Positions 1-3,826 of a stretch of 12,968 nt of DNA are shown piece after piece (the stretch's first letter is position 1; the number at the start of each line of letters is the position of its first letter). The position numbers and the translations under genes were made by a program. Under the pieces are notes generated by a model. It was not told the DNA's origin. It was given only the letters and a program-made list of their open reading frames with translations, and ran no database searches. Source of the stretch: Candidatus Omnitrophota bacterium (GTDB lineage Bacteria > Omnitrophota > 4484-213); the NCBI GenBank assembly GCA_003645805.1, contig QNCL01000020.1:1-12968 (forward strand), in the 5' to 3' direction.

Positions 1-307
1 ACTGCAGAAATGTCCTTTTAAGAAAGGTGTATGCCTTCAGGTCAAGACCCAGACTCCTAAAAAGCCCAATTCTGCATTGCGTAAAGTTGCCCGTGTGCGT
101 TTAAGTAATGGTGTAGAGATAACCGCCTATATCCCAGGAATTGGGCATAATCTTCAGGAACATTCAATTGTTTTGGTGCGAGGAGGGAGAGTAAAGGATT
201 TGCCCGGAGTAAGATACCATATTGTGCGTGGAACTAAAGATGCTGCAGGGGTAGAAAATAGGAGAAAAGCCCGTTCAAAATACGGAGCAAAGAGACCTAA
301 GGGATAG
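1..307 (+). CDS. rpsL: 30S ribosomal protein S12, 5' end missing
   Basis: S12 is the decoding-centre protein of the 30S subunit and controls translational accuracy. The reading frame is open from base 2 (base 1 is the last base of a cut codon) and gives 101 residues to a TAG stop that is followed at once by TAA. The first visible residue aligns with about residue 24 of the 124-residue E. coli protein, so about 23 residues lie upstream of the window. The family signatures TPKKPNSALRKV and GGRVKDLPGVRYH are intact. The lysines equivalent to E. coli K42 (bases 59-61) and K87 (194-196) are both present, the usual streptomycin-sensitive state by homology. The Asp at 197-199 is the residue methylthiolated by RimO in other bacteria. 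A TTG at 77 looks like a start but encodes an internal leucine. The next gene, rpsG, starts 22 bases downstream, as in most bacteria. Confidence 0.98.
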   Translation, partial: LQKCPFKKGVCLQVKTQTPKKPNSALRKVARVRLSNGVEITAYIPGIGHNLQEHSIVLVRGGRVKDLPGVRYHIVRGTKDAAGVENRRKARSKYGAKRPKG

Positions 308-329
308 TAAGGTTTGAAAGAGAAGAAAG

Positions 330-827
330 ATGAGGCGACGCAGAGCTCCAAAAAGAGAGGTTCAGCCAGATTTGAAATATAATAGTAAATTGGTAGGTAA
401 GTTTATTAATATGATAATGCGCAACGGAAAGAAGAGTGTGGCGGAGAAGATAGTATATAATTCTTTCAAGATAATAGAAGAGAGGATTAAGGATGTTCCT
501 GATGCAGAGAAAAGTGGCAAGCCAAAGTGTTTGCTTATCTTTCAGAAAGCGGTGGAGAATGTGCGTCCTTTATTAGAGGTGCGTCCGCGTAGGGTAGGAG
601 GAGCCACTTACCAGGTGCCTATGGAAGTGAAGCAGGAACGGGGGATTACCCTCGCTTTGCGCTGGATGAGAGACTTTGCTCGGGCAAGGAAAGGGAAGCC
701 GATGGAGGAGAAGATAGCAGAGGAGATTATAAGTGCTTATCATAAACAAGGTCCGGCAATCAAGAAGAGAGAAAATCTGCATAAGATGGCAGAGGCTAAT
801 CGGGCTTTTGCCCACTTTAGATGGTAA
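330..827 (+). CDS. rpsG: 30S ribosomal protein S7
   Basis: S7 binds the 3' major domain of 16S rRNA, starts assembly of the 30S head and lines the E site. The 165-residue product begins MRRRRAPKR and ends AEANRAFAHFRW, both family hallmarks. The beta-hairpin motif RVGGATYQVPMEV lies near residues 88-100. It is about 10 residues longer than the common 156-residue form. The extra residues fall at about 54-67 (bases 489-530) in the loop between the first two helices, where E. coli has a short turn. ATG 330 is preceded by a purine-rich stretch (GAAAGAGAAGAAAG) rather than a clear GGAG. The TAA stop at 825-827 is directly followed by the first base of tRNA-Trp. In E. coli S7 is the autogenous repressor of the str operon and binds the S12-S7 spacer. 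Here that spacer is only 22 bases, too short for the E. coli operator structure. Confidence 0.98.
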   Translation: MRRRRAPKREVQPDLKYNSKLVGKFINMIMRNGKKSVAEKIVYNSFKIIEERIKDVPDAEKSGKPKCLLIFQKAVENVRPLLEVRPRRVGGATYQVPMEVKQERGITLALRWMRDFARARKGKPMEEKIAEEIISAYHKQGPAIKKRENLHKMAEANRAFAHFRW

Positions 828-901
828 AGGAGCGTTGGTTAAGGGTAAACCACCGGTCTCCAAAACCGGGACTGCAGGTTCGAGTCCTGTCGCTCCTGCC
901 A
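828..901 (+). tRNA. trnW: tRNA-Trp, anticodon CCA, 3' CCA encoded
   Basis: A full cloverleaf can be drawn. The acceptor stem AGGAGCG (828-834) pairs with CGCTCCT (891-897), followed by discriminator G898 and an encoded CCA (899-901). The D stem GGTT (837-840) pairs with AACC (848-851) around a 7-base loop. The anticodon stem CCGGT (853-857) pairs with ACCGG (865-869) around loop CTCCAAA, placing anticodon CCA at 860-862. The T stem GCAGG (874-878) pairs with CCTGT (886-890) around loop TTCGAGT. Conserved T8, A14 and A21 are at 835, 841 and 847. The A1-U72 pair and G73 match E. coli tRNA-Trp. tRNA-Trp just upstream of secE is a recurrent bacterial arrangement. Direct contact with the rpsG stop codon is unusual: RNase P would have to cut between 827 and 828. 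Confidence 0.97.
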
Positions 902-928
902 TAGGCTTTTAGGTACTCAGTATAAGAT

Positions 929-1111
929 ATGGCGCAGGTAAAGAGATTCTTGCAGGAGGTAAGAGGAGAGTTAAAAAAGGTCTCCTGGCCAGGAAGGAGG
1001 GAGTTAATGGAGTCTACTCTGGCAGTGATCGTTACTACCCTTCTGTTAGGAATATTTATTGGTATTGTAGATTTCTTTCTTTCGCAATTGATAGGGGTAT
1101 TAATGCGATGA
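929..1111 (+). CDS. secE: Preprotein translocase subunit SecE
   Basis: SecE is the small essential membrane subunit that clamps SecY in the SecYEG protein-export channel. The 60-residue product is the short, single-span form common outside the gamma-proteobacteria; the E. coli protein has three spans. An amphipathic segment (VRGELKKVSWPGRRELMEST, about residues 11-30) is the SecE signature. It is followed by one hydrophobic span at about residues 31-57. ATG 929 lies 27 bases after the tRNA 3' end. No well-placed Shine-Dalgarno is visible: the nearest AGG is at 911-913, about 15 bases away. The mRNA start may be made by tRNA processing. The stop codon overlaps the nusG start in the sequence ATGA (1108-1111), so translation of the two is probably coupled. 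Confidence 0.96.
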   Translation: MAQVKRFLQEVRGELKKVSWPGRRELMESTLAVIVTTLLLGIFIGIVDFFLSQLIGVLMR

Positions 1112-1635
1112 GGCGGTGGTATGTAATCCACACACAGACAGGGTATGAGATGAAGGTAAAGGAGATGTTAGAGAACAGGATTAAACAGGAGAAAAAAGAA
1201 GACCTTTTTTCTCGCATTCTAATTCCTACAGAGGAGGTTTCAGAGTTCAAAGGAAGACAAAGGAAGGTGGTGCACAAAAAACTTTTTCCCGGATATATCT
1301 TAATAGAAATGGAACTGAATGATAAAACCTTGAGTTTAGTGAGAAGTATACCAGGAGTAAGTGGATTTGTAGGTTTGAGGAATAAACCCTTTTCTCTGCA
1401 GGAAGAAGAGGTGGAGAAGATTCTGAAGCAGATAGAAAAAAAGGAAGAGAAACCCAAAGCAAGTGTTTCTTTTAAGAAAGGAGAAGGGGTAAGGATAAAG
1501 GAAGGAGCGTTTGCCAATTTTATGGGCACAGTAGAGCAGGTAGATGAGGAGAAGGGGCGACTTAAGGTGAGTGTATCGATGTTTGGGCGTATTACCCCGG
1601 TAGAAGTAGAGTATTGGCAGGTAGAGAAGATATAG
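1108..1635 (+). CDS. nusG: Transcription termination/antitermination factor NusG
   Basis: NusG is the universal elongation factor. Its NGN domain binds the RNA polymerase beta' clamp, and its KOW domain contacts Rho or ribosomal protein S10. The 175-residue product has the NGN domain at about residues 2-108, starting RRWYVIHTQTGYE, with the FPGYI motif at 60-64. A charged linker follows (about 108-121). The KOW domain is at about 122-175, with FKKGEGVRI and the late motif FGRITPVEVEYWQVEKI. The length is normal (E. coli 181) and no large insertion is present. ATG 1108 overlaps the secE stop by four bases. AGGGG at 1093-1097 sits 10 bases upstream and may help initiation. The S10 gene (rpsJ), whose product partners the KOW domain in E. 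coli, is not in this window. Confidence 0.98.
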   Translation: MRRWYVIHTQTGYEMKVKEMLENRIKQEKKEDLFSRILIPTEEVSEFKGRQRKVVHKKLFPGYILIEMELNDKTLSLVRSIPGVSGFVGLRNKPFSLQEEEVEKILKQIEKKEEKPKASVSFKKGEGVRIKEGAFANFMGTVEQVDEEKGRLKVSVSMFGRITPVEVEYWQVEKI

Positions 1636-1641
1636 AAATCT

Positions 1642-2067
1642 ATGGCTAAGGAAGTAATAGCAAAAGTCAAGTTACAGATTCCCGCAGGGCAGGCAAATCC
1701 TGCTCCTCCTATTGGACCTGCCTTAGGTCAGCATGGGGTTAATATTATGAGTTTCTGCAAAGAGTTTAACGAAAGAACAAAAGGACAGGAGGGTTTAATC
1801 CTTCCTGTGCTTCTTACCATCTATAAAGACAAGTCCTTTGAGTTTATCATCAAAAGCCCTCCTGCAGCCGTGCTTTTGAAAAGAGCCTGCGGTATAGCCA
1901 AAGCCTCAGGAAAAGCGGGGAGGGAGCAGATTGGAGAGGTGAGCAGAAAGGATATAGAGGAGATTGCTAAAGCCAAGATGAAGGATTTAAATGTGCGAGG
2001 AAATTTAGAGGCAGCAATAAAGACAATAGAGGGCACAGCGAGAAGTATGGGGATAAAAGTAAAGTAG
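1642..2067 (+). CDS. rplK: 50S ribosomal protein L11
   Basis: L11 binds the GTPase-associated region of 23S rRNA at the base of the stalk and is needed for RelA activation in other bacteria. The 141 residues match the usual length. The N-terminal domain holds the proline-rich segment PAGQANPAPPIGPALGQHG (about residues 14-32), which contains the thiostrepton-contact prolines. The C-terminal rRNA-binding domain (about 74-141) holds ASGKAGREQIGEVSRKD. Lys3 and Lys residues in the N-terminal domain are possible PrmA methylation sites. The gene starts six bases after the nusG stop with only a weak ribosome-binding site. That spacing leaves no upstream leader in which an L1-binding operator like that of E. 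coli could lie. Confidence 0.98.
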   Translation: MAKEVIAKVKLQIPAGQANPAPPIGPALGQHGVNIMSFCKEFNERTKGQEGLILPVLLTIYKDKSFEFIIKSPPAAVLLKRACGIAKASGKAGREQIGEVSRKDIEEIAKAKMKDLNVRGNLEAAIKTIEGTARSMGIKVK

Positions 2068-2068
2068 A

Positions 2069-2095
2069 TGCGCAGAGTTTGCAAATTGAGGTGCA
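2069..2095 (+). promoter_or_regulatory. Two mutually exclusive small hairpins before rplA
   Basis: Bases 2069-2072 (TGCG) can pair with 2080-2083 (TGCA), with one G-U pair and a 7-base loop. Alternatively 2080-2083 can pair with 2092-2095 (TGCA), which puts GAGG of the rplA ribosome site in an 8-base loop. Both stems are only 4 bp, so real stability is doubtful. No resemblance to a known L1 operator was established. Confidence 0.15.
2088..2093 (+). promoter_or_regulatory. Ribosome-binding site that fixes the rplA start
   Basis: GAGGTG lies just before ATG 2097, with five bases from its GG to the start. It supports 2097 over the upstream TTG at 2079 or GTG at 2091. It sits partly in the loop of a possible 4-bp hairpin (2080-2095). 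Confidence 0.75.
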
Positions 2096-2096
2096 G

Positions 2097-2783
2097 ATGA
2101 GAAAACGAAGTAAACGCATCAAAGAGTGCTATAAGTTAGTGGATAAAAACAAGGTCTATGAACTAAAAGAAGCCATTTCTATTCTTAAAAGAGTCCCTCA
2201 ACCTAAATTTGATCAGAGTGTGGAGGTTTCCTTTAAGTTAGGAATAGATCCTAAAAAGACAGATCAAGTGGTCAGGGGAAGCGTGCTTCTTCCTCATGGA
2301 GTAGGGAAGGAGAAAACGGTGGTAGTGCTTTGTGAAGACGAGCGAATGGCGGAGGAGGCAAGAAAGGCAGGAGCAGATTTTGTGGGTGCGGATGATTTGA
2401 TCAAGAAGATAGAAGAAGGATGGATGGAGTTTGATGCAATAGTTTGTCCTCCAGAGATGATGAGGCGGATAGCGCGCTTGGGGAAGGTTTTAGGTCCGCG
2501 AGGGTTAATGCCCAGTCCTAAAACTGGCACAGTTACCACCGAGATAGGCAAGGCAGTGGAGGAGGTTAAAAAGGGAAGGGTGGAGTTTAAGAATGATAAG
2601 GATGGAGGTATTCACTTAGCGGTAGGAAGAATCTCTTTTCCCCAGGAAAAGATAGAAGAGAATGTTCTGCATTTGATAGAGGCGATAAAGAAAAAGAAAC
2701 CTGCAGGGCTAAAAGGACATTATATTCAGAGTGTGGCTATATCTACTACAATGGGTCCAGGGCTGAAGATAGAGGTAAAGTAA
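2097..2783 (+). CDS. rplA: 50S ribosomal protein L1
   Basis: L1 forms the mobile stalk that helps eject deacylated tRNA from the E site, and in many bacteria it represses its own mRNA. I place the start at ATG 2097, giving 228 residues. The product then begins MRKRSKRIKECYKLVDKNKVY, aligning with the usual family N-terminus, and GAGGTG at 2088-2093 is well placed. A TTG at 2079 or GTG at 2091 could extend it by a few residues but adds nothing conserved. The domain II/hinge signature LGKVLGPRGLMPSPKTGTVT is at about residues 128-147. It is followed by the KGRVEFKNDKDGGIHLAVG segment that returns to the rRNA-binding domain I. The 29-base gap from rplK holds a 10-codon mini-ORF and two alternative small hairpins (listed separately). 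Confidence 0.97.
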   Translation: MRKRSKRIKECYKLVDKNKVYELKEAISILKRVPQPKFDQSVEVSFKLGIDPKKTDQVVRGSVLLPHGVGKEKTVVVLCEDERMAEEARKAGADFVGADDLIKKIEEGWMEFDAIVCPPEMMRRIARLGKVLGPRGLMPSPKTGTVTTEIGKAVEEVKKGRVEFKNDKDGGIHLAVGRISFPQEKIEENVLHLIEAIKKKKPAGLKGHYIQSVAISTTMGPGLKIEVK

Positions 2784-2826
2784 TAACTCGGCTAGAACAC
2801 CCATTTGTCAAGGTTAGGTAGAAGAG

Positions 2827-3354
2827 ATGAGCAAGGTGAGCGCAGAAAGAAAAGGGATGCTTAAGGAGATAATAGAAAGAATCTCCTCCTTTGAGAGTTT
2901 GTTGATTGGTAGACATGATCATCTAAAGGTAGAGGAAATGGAGGAGTTGAGGGAGAAACTTTCCACAGTCTCTGGAGGTTATTTTGTGGTGAAGAATAAA
3001 CTCTTTAAACTCGCTCTCAAGAAGATGGGGAGGGAAGTAGATTTTAAGATAAACGGACAGACAGGAGTGTGTTATGGTCCAGAGATCGAAAAGTTAGCCA
3101 AGGTTCTGGTAGGGTTTAAGAAAAAGCATACAAACTTTGATATTCAGGGGGGCATAGAGAAAAAGGGATTTATCTCTTCTGCTTATATAGAAGAACTTGC
3201 CGCTTTGCCCTCAAGAGAGGTGATGATTGCCGAATTTCTCCACTCTCTTCAATCTCCTTTACTAACTTTTCTCTACCTACTAAAAGAGCATATAAGAAGA
3301 TTGTTAAGGGTAATAGAGGAAATAAGTAAGAAAAAAGAGGGTCAGGAGAAATGA
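2827..3354 (+). CDS. rplJ: 50S ribosomal protein L10
   Basis: L10 anchors the L7/L12 dimers to 23S rRNA at the stalk base. The 175-residue product has the N-terminal rRNA-binding domain (about residues 1-125), including VEEMEELREKL and GGYFVVKNKLFKLAL where the family has VVKNTLARRAL. The C-terminal helix (about 140-171) bears alternating hydrophobic patches that dock L12 N-termini. After the LPSRE motif there are about 12 more residues than in E. coli, similar to proteins that carry three L12 dimers. The N-terminal domain is somewhat divergent around IGRHDHLKVEE. The 43-base gap from rplA is the longest in the window but is too short for the L10 leader known from E. coli and Bacillus. AGG at 2816-2818 is the probable ribosome-binding core. 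Confidence 0.96.
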   Translation: MSKVSAERKGMLKEIIERISSFESLLIGRHDHLKVEEMEELREKLSTVSGGYFVVKNKLFKLALKKMGREVDFKINGQTGVCYGPEIEKLAKVLVGFKKKHTNFDIQGGIEKKGFISSAYIEELAALPSREVMIAEFLHSLQSPLLTFLYLLKEHIRRLLRVIEEISKKKEGQEK

Positions 3355-3383
3355 ACCCAGATCTATGGAGGAGCAATGAGTGA
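3351..3383 (+). other. 10-codon mini-ORF bridging rplJ and rplL
   Basis: An ATG at 3351 overlaps the rplJ stop as ATGA and is preceded by AGGAG (3344-3348). It encodes MNPDLWRSNE and stops at TGA 3381-3383, just past the rplL start at 3376 and in another frame. Ribosomes finishing rplJ could translate it and end beside the rplL start, or it could compete with that start. Such short frames also occur by chance; no conservation can be tested here. Confidence 0.3.
3367..3373 (+). promoter_or_regulatory. Strong ribosome-binding site of rplL
   Basis: GGAGGAG ends two bases before ATG 3376, giving four bases from the GGAGG core to the start. It is the closest match to the anti-Shine-Dalgarno sequence at any start in the window. 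It decides the choice of 3376 over the in-frame ATG at 3400. It fits the need for several L12 copies per ribosome. Confidence 0.85.
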
Positions 3384-3816
3384 GCAAAAGAACCAAGGGA
3401 TGCAAAGTGAGCAAAAAGAAGAAGTCTCTCCTTTAAGCGAGAAACTGCAATCGCTTATTAGCACCATTGAGAAGATGAGTTTAATGGAACTTTCTCAATT
3501 GGTGAAGGCTTTGGAGGAGAAATTTGGAGTTTCTGCTTCTGCTCCAGCAGTAGCGGTTGCTCCCGGGGCTACTTCTACACCTGCTCAAGAGCCGAAAGAG
3601 GAGAAGAGTAGTTTTGAGGTGGTGCTATCTGCAGTAGGAGATAAGAAGATTCAGGTAATCAAAGAGATTAGAGCAGTTACTACCTTAGGGTTGAAGGAGG
3701 CAAAAGAGTTGGTGGAGAAGGTTCCTCAGACAGTAAAGAAGGATGTTTCCAAAGAGGAAGCAGAGGAGATAAAAAAGAAACTGGAAGCAGTAGGAGCGAA
3801 GGTAGAGATAAAATAA
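3376..3816 (+). CDS. rplL: 50S ribosomal protein L7/L12
   Basis: L7/L12 is the multi-copy stalk protein that recruits translation GTPases. The 146-residue product has an extra N-terminal tail (residues 1-21, about 19 longer than E. coli). The dimerisation/L10-binding domain (about 22-53) includes MSLMELSQLVKALEEKFGVS. An Ala/Pro/Thr-rich hinge follows (54-76). The C-terminal factor-binding domain (77-146) includes KIQVIKEIRAVTTLGLKEAK. ATG 3376 is chosen because GGAGGAG at 3367-3373 is the best Shine-Dalgarno in the window. A second in-frame ATG at 3400 would give 138 residues but has AAGGG directly against it. The tail carries a SEQK motif twice, from an 11-base direct repeat with a 27-base period. 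Only 10 bases separate the stop from rpoB, so there is no room for the attenuator and RNase III site found between these genes in E. coli. Confidence 0.97.
   Translation: MSEQKNQGMQSEQKEEVSPLSEKLQSLISTIEKMSLMELSQLVKALEEKFGVSASAPAVAVAPGATSTPAQEPKEEKSSFEVVLSAVGDKKIQVIKEIRAVTTLGLKEAKELVEKVPQTVKKDVSKEEAEEIKKKLEAVGAKVEIK
3379..3416 (+). repeat. 11-base direct repeat at the rplL 5' end
   Basis: AGTGAGCAAAA occurs at 3379-3389 and again at 3406-3416, a 27-base period equal to nine codons. It yields the residues SEQK twice in the extra N-terminal tail of L12, each close after a methionine codon (3376 and 3400). This looks like a small in-frame duplication. Confidence 0.7.
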
Positions 3817-3826
3817 GTAGGCGAAA

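Larger units (their letters stand above)
2068..2100 (+). other. 10-codon mini-ORF bridging rplK and rplA
   Basis: An ATG directly after the rplK stop opens a frame encoding MRRVCKLRCR that ends at TGA 2098-2100. That stop overlaps the rplA start as ATGA (2097-2100). It could carry ribosomes across the 29-base gap to the rplA start. No good ribosome-binding site precedes it, so use would depend on ribosomes ending on rplK. It may be chance. Confidence 0.25.

Noticed and set aside
77..307. A 76-residue protein starting at TTG 77.
   Set aside because: The same frame is open and conserved upstream to base 2, so TTG 77 is an internal leucine of S12.
573..902. A 109-residue minus-strand frame across rpsG and the tRNA (begins MAGATGLEPAVPVLETGG).
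   Set aside because: Its start is the reverse complement of tRNA-Trp. This type of sequence is a familiar false protein call over tRNA genes, and the rest is antisense to rpsG.
921..926. TATAAG before secE as a -10 box.
   Set aside because: A matching -35 would fall in the tRNA 3' end and no TTGACA-like sequence is there. The match is weak in AT-rich spacer sequence.
817..1131. A 104-residue minus-strand frame across the tRNA and secE (contains RSDRTRTCSPGFGDRWF).
   Set aside because: Another tRNA shadow. It is antisense to secE, with no plausible ribosome site or family resemblance.
1056..1670. A 204-residue minus-strand frame opposite nusG.
   Set aside because: Its composition is the complement of a purine-rich gene (rich in Ser, Phe and Leu), and nusG on the + strand is unambiguous.
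2079..2096. The upstream TTG start for rplA, adding six residues.
   Set aside because: The extra residues are not conserved in L1, and the GAGGTG site points to ATG 2097.
2784..2826. Possible promoter or L10 leader in the longest gap (TTGTCA at 2805-2810 resembles a -35 box).
   Set aside because: No -10 box lies at a suitable distance before rplJ, no convincing hairpin can be drawn, and 43 bases are too few for an L10 leader.
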